This document shows, one piece after another, positions 46,099-55,189 of a DNA stretch of 64,000 nt (position 1 is the first letter of the stretch; each line of letters opens with the position of its first letter). The notes beneath the pieces were generated by a model, which saw only the letters and a program-made list of their open reading frames with translations, ran no database searches and was not told the origin of the DNA. Location: positions 186,001-250,000 of the forward strand of contig CBDFGG010000001.1 of assembly GCA_965247015.1 (NCBI GenBank), read 5' to 3'. The translations under genes were made by a program, and so were the position numbers. This stretch comes from JAIXWP01 sp965247015 (GTDB lineage: Bacteria; Bacteroidota; Bacteroidia; Flavobacteriales_D; Sanyastnellaceae).

Positions 46099-48012
46099 AT
46101 GAGAGTCTTTTTTTTTGCTGCTTGTCTATTGACATCCGTGATTTCGTTTGCCCAAGAAATAGCACAAGGTGACACCACCAAGCTACCACCATCTTCAGAA
46201 CAATTACGAAGCCTTATTTCAATCGATCCAGCGCTATTAGCAGAGATTGTAATCATTGAAGAAAAACGACTTTCTGGAACTTCTATCCCCGTTGCTGCTA
46301 GGAACGTAGAAATTATTTCTGCGCAACAAATCAAGGCATTGCCAGTGCAGTCTGTTAATGAAGCATTGCAATACATCAGCGGAGTAGATTTGCGTCAACG
46401 TGGTCCTATTGGTTCACAAGCTGATTTAACAATGATGGGCAGCACATTCGAACAAGTGCTCATATTGGTAAATGGTATTCCGTTGCGTGATCCACAAACA
46501 GGTCACAATCAACTCAACTTGCCATTTGACCTCAATCTCATCTCTCACTTCGAAGTCATCAAAGGGTCTGCAGCGCGCATCTATGGCGCCAATGCGATGG
46601 CCGGTGCAATCAATGTTGTGACCAAATATCCTGGAAATGAACGTGCATATTTTCAATTGTACACTTCTTCCCCATTCGAAAACGACACTGCAACGGGTGA
46701 TCAATACTATGCTGTAGGAGCGCGTGCAGGTGCGGGTTTTCAATATAAAAATACAGGACACAGTATCGATGTTTCTTATCAAAAGACCAACGGATATCGT
46801 TACAATTCATTTAGCGAACAAAAGAGAATCTCCTATCTCGGGGCATTCAGAACTGGAGCGCATAAATTAATATGGATGGCAGGAACCATCTTTAATGAAT
46901 TTGGAGCCAACGGATTCTACTCTCCAGCAGTGGATAAAAATGCCGTTGAAAACGTGAATACTTCCTTCGGTTCGTTGAAATATGAATATCAAAACAATGG
47001 TTGGAGAATAGCGCCCCTCGCCTATTTGAGATACAATCATGACGATTACAACCTCAACGCTTTCAATTATCGCAACAATCACTTCACGACCACTGCCGGT
47101 GCCGAAGTTCACGCATCAAAAGGCTTTGGTAAATTTAGAATCGGCGCGGGTTATGAATCTCGTGCAGAATATATTCGTTCGAACAATCTAGGAAAACACG
47201 AACGATTCTACAATGCCGTTTACACGGAGGTGAAATACAATGTTACTCCAAACTCATATGTCATACTAGGTGCCAACACGCAGTATAATAATGATTACGG
47301 CTGGAATTTCTATCCTGGTTTGGAAGTGTTCACGCCGATTTACAGAAGTTTTTCATTCTTTGCAAATGCAGGCTTAGCGAATCGTCTACCGACCTATACA
47401 GACTTGTATTACGAAGACCGTGGAAACATCGGAAATGCGGATCTGAAGCCAGAAAATGCAATAAATGTTGAAAGTGGTTTTAGATACAATTTCAAAGGAA
47501 TCACACAAATTCAAATCAGTGGATTTGTTCGTGATGTAACAGACTTCATTGACTTTGTAAGAGAAAATCCAACGGATAGATACCAACCACAAAACTTCCA
47601 ACACGTTCAAGTGCGTGGTGGTGAAATCCGCACCACGACTAAATTCCGAAATTCACTGCGTAAAAAAGTTCGCGTTGAATCCATTCGAGTGAACTACTCC
47701 TACCTGGATGCAACATTGATGAACATGGACAAAGAGAGCAAATATGCTCTACAACATCTCCGTCATCAAATCGTGACTGGTATTGATATTTTGACGACTG
47801 AAAGCTTTAGCCATAGCATCAACGTGAGATATAACGAGCGTTTCAATGGTCCAGAATACGGACTCGTTGATTATCGCGTTCGTTTCAATAAAAACAATTG
47901 GAGCATCTTCGGAGATGTGAATAATTTGCTTGATCGTGAATACATCGAAAGCGGCGTGGTTCCTATGCCAGGTCGTTGGTACCGCATCGGTGTTGAATAC
48001 CGTTTGAGATAA
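46099..48012 (+). CDS. TonB-dependent outer membrane receptor
   Basis: This 637-residue protein has a signal peptide (to about residue 19, ISFAQ), a plug domain (about 62-175: VPVAARNVEII-type start, VNEALQYISGVDLRQRGPIGSQADLTMMGS, RIYGANAMAGAINVVTK) and a 22-strand barrel ending in VNNLLDREYIESGVVPMPGRWYRIGVEYRLR with the terminal aromatic/Arg pattern. It resembles BtuB-type receptors more than SusC proteins, since it lacks the carboxypeptidase-like N-domain and a SusD partner. The ligand is unknown. It is an odd tenant between sugar-nucleotide genes. Confidence 0.92.
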   Translation: MRVFFFAACLLTSVISFAQEIAQGDTTKLPPSSEQLRSLISIDPALLAEIVIIEEKRLSGTSIPVAARNVEIISAQQIKALPVQSVNEALQYISGVDLRQRGPIGSQADLTMMGSTFEQVLILVNGIPLRDPQTGHNQLNLPFDLNLISHFEVIKGSAARIYGANAMAGAINVVTKYPGNERAYFQLYTSSPFENDTATGDQYYAVGARAGAGFQYKNTGHSIDVSYQKTNGYRYNSFSEQKRISYLGAFRTGAHKLIWMAGTIFNEFGANGFYSPAVDKNAVENVNTSFGSLKYEYQNNGWRIAPLAYLRYNHDDYNLNAFNYRNNHFTTTAGAEVHASKGFGKFRIGAGYESRAEYIRSNNLGKHERFYNAVYTEVKYNVTPNSYVILGANTQYNNDYGWNFYPGLEVFTPIYRSFSFFANAGLANRLPTYTDLYYEDRGNIGNADLKPENAINVESGFRYNFKGITQIQISGFVRDVTDFIDFVRENPTDRYQPQNFQHVQVRGGEIRTTTKFRNSLRKKVRVESIRVNYSYLDATLMNMDKESKYALQHLRHQIVTGIDILTTESFSHSINVRYNERFNGPEYGLVDYRVRFNKNNWSIFGDVNNLLDREYIESGVVPMPGRWYRIGVEYRLR

Positions 48013-48032
48013 GCATAATCCTTTTACATTTG
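48003..48032 (+). promoter_or_regulatory. promoter of rfbB, leaderless arrangement
   Basis: TTTG (48003-48006) and TACATTTG (48025-48032) are 18 bases apart. The ATG at 48037 begins four bases after the -7 box, so the transcript should start at or beside the start codon. The -33 box lies within the end of the receptor gene. Confidence 0.7.
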
Positions 48033-48036
48033 TGAT

Positions 48037-49086
48037 ATGAAAGTACTCATCACAGGCGGAGCAGGGTTCATCGGCTGCCATGTAGTAAAACTCATGGTGA
48101 AGAAGTATCCACACTATCAAATTTTCAATCTAGACAAATTAACCTACGCGGGTAATTTGGAAAATCTTACAGAGATTGAAAATGCCAGCAACTACACATT
48201 CATCAAAGGTGATATCAATAACAAAGCAGAAATGCTTGAATTATTCCGCAAAGAAAAATTTGATGGAGTAATACACCTTGCTGCTGAAAGTCACGTCGAC
48301 CGCAGCATTTCAGGCCCAGATGCTTTTATCGAAACAAATATTATCGGTACATCCAATCTACTGAACGCTGCTGTAGATATATGGAAAGACAATATGATTG
48401 GAAAAAAATTCCATCATGTTTCTACGGATGAAGTATTCGGATCCCTTGGTGCTGAAGGTCATTTTTCAGAAACTACACCATACGACCCGAGAAGTCCATA
48501 CAGCTCAAGCAAGGCTTCTAGTGATATGATCGTTCGCGCGTTTCATCACACGTACGGATTACCAATCGTCATTACCAATTGCAGCAATAATTACGGAAGC
48601 CATCAATTTCCTGAGAAATTAATTCCGTTAATGATCAATAATATCAAGCACAACAAGCCACTTCCTGTTTATGGAAAAGGTGAAAATGTGCGTGATTGGT
48701 TGTGGGTAGAAGATCACGCTAGAGCCATCGATGTTGTTTTTCACGCTGATAAAAATGGAGAAACATATTGTGTTGGTGGAAATAACGAATGGAAAAATAT
48801 TGATCTCGTTCATGCATTGTGTGCGATTATGGATCGTAAATTAAATCGTGCAGAAGGAGAAAGTGCAAAGCTCATCACCTACGTGAAAGACCGCGCCGGA
48901 CATGATATGCGTTATGCGATTGATGCAACGAAAATCAAAAATGAATTGGGTTGGGAACCAACCCAGCCATTCGAAAAACTGCTTGAAGGAACAGTGGATT
49001 GGTATCTCTCGAATGAGACTTGGATGAATAATATCACTTCGGGTCAATACCAAGCGTACTACGAATCCCAATACGAGAAACGCTAA
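48037..49086 (+). CDS. rfbB: dTDP-glucose 4,6-dehydratase
   Basis: This 349-residue enzyme makes dTDP-4-keto-6-deoxyglucose, the branch point to rhamnose and other deoxysugars. It has TGGAGFIGCHVVKL, HLAAESHVDRSISGP, STDEVFGSLG, the active-site YSSSKASSD and NCSNNYGSHQFPEKLIPLM. All are specific for RfbB/RmlB. Genes rmlA, rmlC and rmlD are not beside it. It has its own strong promoter. Confidence 0.95.
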   Translation: MKVLITGGAGFIGCHVVKLMVKKYPHYQIFNLDKLTYAGNLENLTEIENASNYTFIKGDINNKAEMLELFRKEKFDGVIHLAAESHVDRSISGPDAFIETNIIGTSNLLNAAVDIWKDNMIGKKFHHVSTDEVFGSLGAEGHFSETTPYDPRSPYSSSKASSDMIVRAFHHTYGLPIVITNCSNNYGSHQFPEKLIPLMINNIKHNKPLPVYGKGENVRDWLWVEDHARAIDVVFHADKNGETYCVGGNNEWKNIDLVHALCAIMDRKLNRAEGESAKLITYVKDRAGHDMRYAIDATKIKNELGWEPTQPFEKLLEGTVDWYLSNETWMNNITSGQYQAYYESQYEKR

Positions 49087-49089
49087 CCC

Positions 49090-49845
49090 ATGGGATTCTT
49101 CGATCGCTTTAAACCAAAAAACAAAGAAGCAGCCAACGTTGAGCCTATCAATTTTGAGAGTGTCATTACTGACATGCACAGCCATTTGCTTTTTGGTATT
49201 GACGATGGAGCGGTCTCTTTAGAAAATTCACTCGAACTCATCGAACACTTAATGTCGATGGGGTACAAAAAATTCTACACGACTCCTCACATCTATCGCG
49301 ATCTCTATTTCAATTCACCAGAAACGATTTTACCAAAATTAGAAATCGTTCGAAATGCAATCAAAGAAAAGGGTTGGGACATTGAATTACATGCAGCCGC
49401 GGAATACTTTCTGGATGAGTACTTCGAAGATTTAATCGCAAAAAAAGAACTGCTCACTATTGGTAAAAAGTATGTTCTTTTTGAATTGAACTTCGATGAA
49501 GAACCAATCAATTTGAAGCGAGCGTTGTTCAACTTGCAGATCGATGGATTCAAGCCTATTCTAGCTCATCCTGAGCGTTACAGCTACTATCATCGTCAGT
49601 TTGATAAATATGAAGATCTAGCAGATCGTGACATTTATTTGCAATTAAACATTAATAGCTTATCTGGACATTATGGCCCAGAAGTGAAGAAGACGTCAGA
49701 GCGTATGATTGATGCGGGCATCGTTAGTTTCATCGGCACCGATTGCCATCACCTCGGTCATATCAATCTCAGCGAAATGGTGCGCACCAATGCGCATTTG
49801 AAAAAACTCATCGAGTCGGGCAAACTCTTGAATCATACGCTTTAA
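49090..49845 (+). CDS. CpsB/YwqE-type PHP tyrosine-protein phosphatase
   Basis: This 251-residue metal-dependent phosphatase of the PHP fold removes phosphate from polysaccharide-export tyrosine kinases. Metal ligands are in DMHSHLLFGIDDG (about 48-60), TTPHIYRD, AAAEYFLDE, HPERY and GTDCHHLGH. The N-terminal 40 residues are a basic extension. It follows rfbB by three bases, linking both to capsule or exopolysaccharide control. The cognate kinase (Wzc-like) is not in the window. Confidence 0.9.
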   Translation: MGFFDRFKPKNKEAANVEPINFESVITDMHSHLLFGIDDGAVSLENSLELIEHLMSMGYKKFYTTPHIYRDLYFNSPETILPKLEIVRNAIKEKGWDIELHAAAEYFLDEYFEDLIAKKELLTIGKKYVLFELNFDEEPINLKRALFNLQIDGFKPILAHPERYSYYHRQFDKYEDLADRDIYLQLNINSLSGHYGPEVKKTSERMIDAGIVSFIGTDCHHLGHINLSEMVRTNAHLKKLIESGKLLNHTL

Positions 49846-49894
49846 ACTTTTCGTATCTTTCATGTTCTAATGAAGATACCATATCTTTTTTACC

Positions 49895-51193
49895 ATGAAT
49901 AAAGTTGTACTGATTCTCGCTTCACTAATCGCATCCATTGCCGCAAGCTCACAAGAGCTTTACTTCCCTCCTGTTATTGGAAATACTTGGGAAACTACAA
50001 CACCTGCCGAACTCGGCTGGTGCGAAGATGAAATTCCCGCTCTTCTACAATTCATTGACGAATCAGATTCAAAAGCATTTATCGTATTGAAAGATGGCAA
50101 AATTGTTATCGAACACTATGTAGGCACGTTTACACAAGATAGCTTATGGTATTGGGCTTCCGCGGGAAAGTCGCTTACTGCTTTTTTAATTGGCCTTGCT
50201 CAACAAAACGGCGATCTCGATATCAATGACGCATCCAATATTTATCTTGGTGATGGATGGACTTCTTTAACTCCCGAGCAAGAGAATGCAATCACAGTTA
50301 GAAACCACCTTACTATGACCACTGGCCTGGATGATACAGATGAAAATTTCGATTGTCTCGACCCAGAATGCCTTACTTATCTAGAAGATCCGGGTGAGCG
50401 TTGGGCCTATCACAATGGCCCTTACACCTTACTGGATAGCGTGATGTATTATGCAACAGGGCAAAATCTAAATGCCTACGTTTTCGACAACTTGAGTCTT
50501 TCAACTGGAATTTTTGGATCATTTATTTTTTCAAATAATAATAATGTATTTATCAGTAAAGCCAGAGCTATGGCTCGATTTGGACTGCTTGCATTGAATC
50601 AAGGTACATGGGCAAGCACTCCCATTCTAACGGATGAAGATTATTTCTATGACATGACCCACACGAGTCAAGAATTGAATAAAGCGTATGGTTATTTGTG
50701 GTGGTTGAATGGATCTGCCGATTACATGCTTCCCGGAATTCAATTTCAATTCCCCGGCCCGCTGATGGTCGATGCACCAATGGATGTATTCGCAGCGATG
50801 GGAAAAAATGGACAAATTATCAATGTTTCACCAAGTGAAAACTTAGTTGTAGTGCGCATGGGAAATGAGCCTACCAACGAAGTTTTTTATGTCCCAAATG
50901 TGTACAACAATCAAATCTGGCAATACTTAAATCCTGTGATTTGCACTAGCACTAGCACGAATGAATGGTCAGAAAAAAACAGTTTTGAAATTTATCCCAA
51001 CCCCGCAAGTGATGTGATTCGCCTGGGAGAACTCATCGACCATATATCCATCTATGATGCAACTGGAACGCTTGTTCTACAGACCAACCGCGCATCTGAG
51101 ATCGACATTAGTGCATTGTCTTCTGGACTTTATATTTTGAATGGAAAAATAAATGGCACTGTAATTTCTAAGCGATTTACTATTTCAAGATGA
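49895..51193 (+). CDS. secreted serine hydrolase (beta-lactamase family) with T9SS domain
   Basis: This 432-residue protein has a signal peptide (to about residue 19), a serine-hydrolase domain of the beta-lactamase/class C fold with Ser89-Ala-Gly-Lys92 (SxxK) and Tyr172-His-Asn174 (YxN), and a T9SS type A sorting tail starting FEIYPNPASDVI (about residue 365). Relatives are esterases, D-alanyl peptidases or 6-aminohexanoate-dimer hydrolases, so the substrate is open. It overlaps the next gene by four bases, so both are probably made together. Confidence 0.87.
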   Translation: MNKVVLILASLIASIAASSQELYFPPVIGNTWETTTPAELGWCEDEIPALLQFIDESDSKAFIVLKDGKIVIEHYVGTFTQDSLWYWASAGKSLTAFLIGLAQQNGDLDINDASNIYLGDGWTSLTPEQENAITVRNHLTMTTGLDDTDENFDCLDPECLTYLEDPGERWAYHNGPYTLLDSVMYYATGQNLNAYVFDNLSLSTGIFGSFIFSNNNNVFISKARAMARFGLLALNQGTWASTPILTDEDYFYDMTHTSQELNKAYGYLWWLNGSADYMLPGIQFQFPGPLMVDAPMDVFAAMGKNGQIINVSPSENLVVVRMGNEPTNEVFYVPNVYNNQIWQYLNPVICTSTSTNEWSEKNSFEIYPNPASDVIRLGELIDHISIYDATGTLVLQTNRASEIDISALSSGLYILNGKINGTVISKRFTISR

Positions 51194-52605
51194 TTCGTAT
51201 TTTATTTACTTCCTTATTCCTCTTCACGGTGATATTGAATACTGATGCTCAACTGAGTCTCAACAGTTATTTCCAAGACCACATGATTTTTCAGAGAAAT
51301 GATACCACTATCATTTCAGGAAAAGCAACACCGTCTTCATTCGTAGAGCTCACATTTTCTCGCGGAAGTCAAACCCAATCGGCAAACGTAGATGAGCAGG
51401 GAAACTTTGCCATTCCTTTCCAACCTGGCGCCGAGGGCGGACCTTTTTCCATTACCCTGAAAAATAATAACGCGACCATCAAGCTCTCGGATATTCTTGT
51501 AGGAGATGTGTGGCTCTGCAGCGGTCAATCGAATATGGAATGGAAGCCCGAAAACGGCATCACTAAAGGTTCTGATATTGTTGCAAAAACTAGCAATGAC
51601 AACATCAGATGGATTACCATTCAACGTCATGCCGCAAGTGAACTGCAATCTGACATTAAAGGAAAATGGGAAATTTGTTCACCGAACACAACTACACGCG
51701 TTAGTGCTGTTGCATTTTTCTATGCGCGAATGCTTCAAGACAGCCTTAAAATCCCCATTGGTTTAGTGAGTTCAAGCTGGGGTGGTACCAAAGCAGAACA
51801 ATGGATGGATGAGGCCAGTCTCGCGACTGATGAGCGTTTCAAGCCTTTGTTGGCAGATTACAAAAAGGGTGTAAAAAATGAAATGCTCAATCCTTTTTCA
51901 ACAGCACTCTACAATGGAATGATTCATCCATTAATCGATAAAGCCATTACTGGTGTGATTTGGTATCAAGGAGAATCGAACGCAGGCAACCCCTTACTCT
52001 ATGCAGATTTATTTCCAGCGTTGATCGAAAACTGGAGATCGAAATGGAAGAAGTCCTTTCCATTTTACTTCGTGCAGCTTGCGTCTTATCGCTACGGTGA
52101 GCCCATCTATGCTGCCATGACCCGCGAGGCCCAAAAGAAAACACTCGACCGAGTAATGAATACAGGAATGGCTGTCACCATGGATATTGGAGATCTCAAC
52201 GATATCCATCCACAAAACAAACAAGACGTAGGCGAGCGTTTAGCGTTGCAAGCACTTCAAAAGCATTACGGAAAAAGTAACATTCAATCCGACGGTCCTG
52301 TCCTAGATGAATGGCTGATCAACGAGCGAAAGGTGATCATGACTTTTAAAAACATGAATTTTAAAAGTGATTACTTCGCCCCGCTGAATGGCTTTACTGT
52401 AGCTGGAGAAGATGGGAAATTCATGAAAGCCAATGCCTACATCCAAGGCAATCAAGTCATCGTCGATTCACCTTATGTCAATCAACCCAAGCATGTGCGA
52501 TTTGGATTTGAAGAAGAGCTGATTTTGAATTTTGTCAATGACAAAGGAATTCCAGCGAGCCCCTTCAGAACAGACGATATTCAAATGCAACTCCCTCCGA
52601 AATAA
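51190..52605 (+). CDS. sialate O-acetylesterase-like carbohydrate esterase
   Basis: This 471-residue secreted enzyme (signal peptide to about residue 20) belongs to the SASA/CE family of SGNH esterases that remove acetyl groups from sialic acids or other glycans. The nucleophile is Ser114 in CSGQSNMEW; WYQGESNAGNP and DIHPQNKQDVGERLA give the other catalytic blocks (Asp/His near residue 337). No T9SS tail is seen. Its 3' end, including the TAA, lies in the 17-base repeat that recurs at 55112, so it seems to be the insertion point of the next island. Confidence 0.9.
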   Translation: MIRILFTSLFLFTVILNTDAQLSLNSYFQDHMIFQRNDTTIISGKATPSSFVELTFSRGSQTQSANVDEQGNFAIPFQPGAEGGPFSITLKNNNATIKLSDILVGDVWLCSGQSNMEWKPENGITKGSDIVAKTSNDNIRWITIQRHAASELQSDIKGKWEICSPNTTTRVSAVAFFYARMLQDSLKIPIGLVSSSWGGTKAEQWMDEASLATDERFKPLLADYKKGVKNEMLNPFSTALYNGMIHPLIDKAITGVIWYQGESNAGNPLLYADLFPALIENWRSKWKKSFPFYFVQLASYRYGEPIYAAMTREAQKKTLDRVMNTGMAVTMDIGDLNDIHPQNKQDVGERLALQALQKHYGKSNIQSDGPVLDEWLINERKVIMTFKNMNFKSDYFAPLNGFTVAGEDGKFMKANAYIQGNQVIVDSPYVNQPKHVRFGFEEELILNFVNDKGIPASPFRTDDIQMQLPPK

Positions 52606-52606
52606 A
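52590..52606 (+). repeat. left direct repeat of the ImmA-P63C island
   Basis: ACTCCCTCCGAAATAAA includes the last codons and the stop of the esterase gene. It recurs at 55112-55128 with 16 of 17 bases the same. This is what a site-specific insertion at a gene's 3' end leaves behind. Confidence 0.7.
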
Positions 52607-52890
52607 GAGTGGACCTCACAATTGAAATAAAGCTCTTTTATTTTGAACTTTGTCTTTACTTCTTTTGTGCTTAGAGGTTACGTAGTGATCTACTCTGTCT
52701 ATCAAACAAGTAAATAAGTATAGACACTATGAAAAGGCTTAATTAGCATACTTTGTGTAAAGCAGAAGCTAAAATTAACACCGATCTAAAGCCTGGAAAA
52801 ACGAAAAAAGCGATGCGAAATAGAAATTCTTGTTACCAAAACTGGTTGAAGATTAAGACATCTAATTGGATATTAGGAGAAAATAAAACA
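52607..52890. other. left noncoding flank of the islet
   Basis: These 284 A+T-rich bases hold no frame longer than a few codons and no clear promoter or terminator. GAAATAAAG from the boundary repeat occurs again near 52625. I see nothing else in it. Confidence 0.5.
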
Positions 52891-53496
52891 TTAGTTGTCT
52901 TCAAATAAACTAGTCTGAAAAGCCTCTCCATAACTAGTTCTATATCTCTTCTTGAACTCATGCATAGTTTCACATTCCTTCATTAAATCGGTCGCTTGAT
53001 CTATATACTTAAGAAGTTGAATCTTAGCTTCCATCGTTAAAAATTGAAATAATTTTTTGGATCGGTAGTAACCAATAAAAGGATTGTTCTGTCTTAGGGC
53101 TGGTAAGACTTCCTTATAAAATCTTCCATAAATCACCTCCAAAGTAAACATAGCAACGGAATGAGGCTTATCACGAAATTTCTTGTCCTTCACTGGCCAC
53201 CCATTCAATCTCCAAATCTGGGCATAGAACTCAGTATAAAACATAGTCCAATAATCGTCTGGGGCATTAAGAACAAAGTCGGATAAACAGATTTTTCTTC
53301 CGCTCCTGAGCTCAATAATTTCATTGTGCCTGTCTAGATTTTTGTTGGAAAACTTTTCTGTAATCTTCTCATTAGTGAGGGCAATCAACACTCCTTGAAG
53401 TTCTTTCCTGTCGTCTAGTTTTACTTTGTCTGTGGACAAGTTTGGCTTGACGTCTTTTTCTTCCTCAGATGTGTTTTCTGATTTTTTATTTATCAT
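52891..53496 (-). CDS. P63C-domain protein
   Basis: This 201-residue protein has a charged, probably disordered N-terminus (1-35), then a short linker with LRSGRKICLSDFVLNAPDDYW and a P63C-like domain (about 80-185) recognised by FYTEFYAQIWRLNGW, the following VIYGRFYKEVLPALRQNNP and a helical end with ATDLMKECETMHEFKKRY. P63C domains are found in phage and mobile-element proteins and their function is not known. It starts two bases after the ImmA/IrrE stop, so it is translationally linked to the protease. It could be its target, an effector or an antitoxin partner. Confidence 0.65.
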   Translation of the reverse strand: MINKKSENTSEEEKDVKPNLSTDKVKLDDRKELQGVLIALTNEKITEKFSNKNLDRHNEIIELRSGRKICLSDFVLNAPDDYWTMFYTEFYAQIWRLNGWPVKDKKFRDKPHSVAMFTLEVIYGRFYKEVLPALRQNNPFIGYYRSKKLFQFLTMEAKIQLLKYIDQATDLMKECETMHEFKKRYRTSYGEAFQTSLFEDN

Positions 53497-53498
53497 AA

Positions 53499-54722
53499 TT
53501 ATTTATATTGATTTTGAGGTAATGACTTTATAAATTCTCGAGCAGATTTATGGTTTTCCCAAGCATTAGTGATCGGTTTTAGCATTACTTTCATTTCTGT
53601 CGTTGGATTATGCTTTCTTGCCATACTCCATGCTAATTTGTTTCCATTTCCTCTGTCCTTGGCATTAAACACATATATCATACTTGGATGAACATGATTG
53701 TTTTGTGCGAATTCTTTCACATAATCAGTATTTTTCAGAAATGGTCTTACCTGATCCGTTTTATCTTTTGAGAATAAATACTCTCGGGCAAAGCTGTCTG
53801 CCTCCTTCTCCTTTTCAAGAAGGGTTAGATTATCAATGCCATCTTCAGAAATATGATACTTCCCTAAAAAAATCTCATCCCAATCAAAGAGAACATGAAA
53901 TAATTCATGGATTAAAGAGAACCATAGAGTAGTGTAAAAACCATAATAATCACTGATGACTATACATGGCTTATTATTAACAGAAACTGTCCAACCCTTC
54001 AAATGAAGTTGTGACAATGATGGTTGGTAAAGAACAGTGACTCCTATTCTATACAAATCACGAATAACATTAGTAAATCCTAAGTTGACATTGGTCGAGT
54101 GCCATCTGATTTCAGGAAAATAATTAATTAGTGCTGACCGATTATACTCGTATGGATTTGAAAGTTCCTCAAAAAACTCTAATGCAACACCTTTCCAAAG
54201 TGATCTAGTTAAATCATTTTTTGGAATCAACATTCCAGCACTGTAGGCATTTTCTTCCGTAAGTGGACGATAGTCACTAATTGATTTCAGACCTAAAGAA
54301 ATCAAAAGCTTCTTTTCAATACTTTCAAAGTCTGTTATATCGTCAATAAATCCAGCTTTCTTTAAGGCACTTAAATCAAAATTTTTCTTTATGAAATCTA
54401 TTCTATCGGGAGTAATTCCAACCTCTACTGAAAAGTTTTTTTCCAATAATTCAGTATAACTTAAGACAACCTCTTCCCTTGAAACTTGAAGAAAATCTGC
54501 CAACTTAAAAAGGTTCGTGTAGTCAACTCTCTTTTGAGTACCTAATAAAATCCCGGTAAGTGTGCGTGGCTCCATTTTCAGAATTTCTGCCGCGTTAGTA
54601 TGACTTACCTCCAATTCTGATATACGGCGATCAAATAGTTCTTTCAAAGTCTCCTTTCGAGGCTTAAAAAGATCGCGTAAAAAATCGTCAACATTGAATT
54701 GATCTTCTCTTGAATTTGGCAT
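53499..54722 (-). CDS. XRE-family HTH regulator fused to ImmA/IrrE metallopeptidase
   Basis: This 407-residue protein has an N-terminal helix-turn-helix (about residues 28-85: ISELEVSHTNAAEILKMEPRTL, GILLG) and a C-terminal zinc peptidase of the ImmA/IrrE (COG2856) type with HELFH (His272, Glu273, His276) and a third ligand near Glu307 in EADSFA. Relatives cleave repressors when DNA damage or another signal appears (ImmA-ImmR, IrrE-DdrO). ATG at 54722 is chosen because the longer frame from 54782 runs through the promoter. It is the first gene of a two-gene operon. Confidence 0.88.
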   Translation of the reverse strand: MPNSREDQFNVDDFLRDLFKPRKETLKELFDRRISELEVSHTNAAEILKMEPRTLTGILLGTQKRVDYTNLFKLADFLQVSREEVVLSYTELLEKNFSVEVGITPDRIDFIKKNFDLSALKKAGFIDDITDFESIEKKLLISLGLKSISDYRPLTEENAYSAGMLIPKNDLTRSLWKGVALEFFEELSNPYEYNRSALINYFPEIRWHSTNVNLGFTNVIRDLYRIGVTVLYQPSLSQLHLKGWTVSVNNKPCIVISDYYGFYTTLWFSLIHELFHVLFDWDEIFLGKYHISEDGIDNLTLLEKEKEADSFAREYLFSKDKTDQVRPFLKNTDYVKEFAQNNHVHPSMIYVFNAKDRGNGNKLAWSMARKHNPTTEMKVMLKPITNAWENHKSAREFIKSLPQNQYK

Positions 54723-54752
54723 ATAATAGCTGTAACTGTATAATTGCAGGAG

Positions 54753-54782
54753 CAAATATACAAACAAACAACTACAAAACAA
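54753..54782 (-). promoter_or_regulatory. promoter of the ImmA/IrrE-P63C operon
   Basis: On the minus strand TTG (54782-54780) and TATATTTG (54760-54753) are 19 bases apart, a perfect Bacteroidota spacing. The start should be near 54747, giving a 25-base leader to the ATG at 54722. The box sequence overlaps the longer open frame and rules out its first ATG. Confidence 0.8.
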
Positions 54783-55111
54783 CTATTTAACCAAAAAAAA
54801 TGTAAGAGTACATCTCCAATTACGATTAGATAGATTCTATTCCACATAAAGTCTTTTTGATTTCTCTATGCCCATTAAAAAATTATCACCTAAAATTGAA
54901 AGAAATCATATAACTCACTTGCATGCGAAAAGAAAGCTATAAAATTAATTTTGGAATTCGTTAATCCATCATCACGGGTAAGTGAATATTCATGAAATCT
55001 AGTACTCATTTTTGTTTCACTACATATTCTTCTAAAAAGATTTTCTTTAATCTTTTCAACGTAAATCTAACAATTCCATTCAGCAAGCAGACCTATCTAA
55101 ATAGCGGAACC
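54783..55111. other. right noncoding flank of the islet
   Basis: About 330 A+T-rich bases without a plausible gene. A weak hairpin, AAAAGATT (55035-55042) with AATCTTTT (55049-55056) and a six-base loop, could be a terminator remnant. Nothing else stands out. Confidence 0.45.
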
Positions 55112-55128
55112 ACTCCCCCCGAAATAAA
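55112..55128 (+). repeat. right direct repeat of the ImmA-P63C island
   Basis: ACTCCCCCCGAAATAAA differs from 52590-52606 at one base. Here it is not part of a gene. If the islet were cut out between the repeats, the esterase gene would keep its stop codon and the acyltransferase gene would follow after about 60 bases. Confidence 0.7.
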
Positions 55129-55189
55129 ATTGCATTTGGTGAACTTCTGAATATACTGTTCTTTTGCACCCACTTAAAAAGCACACCCA

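Larger units (their letters stand above)
52607..55128. mobile_element. candidate genomic islet with XRE-ImmA/IrrE and P63C genes
   Basis: About 2.5 kb of visibly more A+T-rich DNA is bounded by the 17-base direct repeat at 52590 and 55112. It holds one minus-strand two-gene operon with a strong promoter and two noncoding flanks (284 and about 390 bases). P63C and ImmA/IrrE domains are both typical of phages and integrative elements. No integrase, transposase or tRNA is inside, so the mode of mobility is not visible; it may be a satellite or decayed end of a larger element. Confidence 0.5.

Noticed and set aside
46099..48012. SusC-type polysaccharide receptor
   Set aside because: It lacks the N-terminal carboxypeptidase-like domain, is much shorter than SusC proteins and has no SusD gene next to it.
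54723..54782. Upstream start MFCSCLFVYLL as a signal peptide on the ImmA/IrrE protein
   Set aside because: A consensus promoter (54782-54753) occupies this stretch, so these codons are not in the transcript. A membrane segment would also be odd ahead of a helix-turn-helix.
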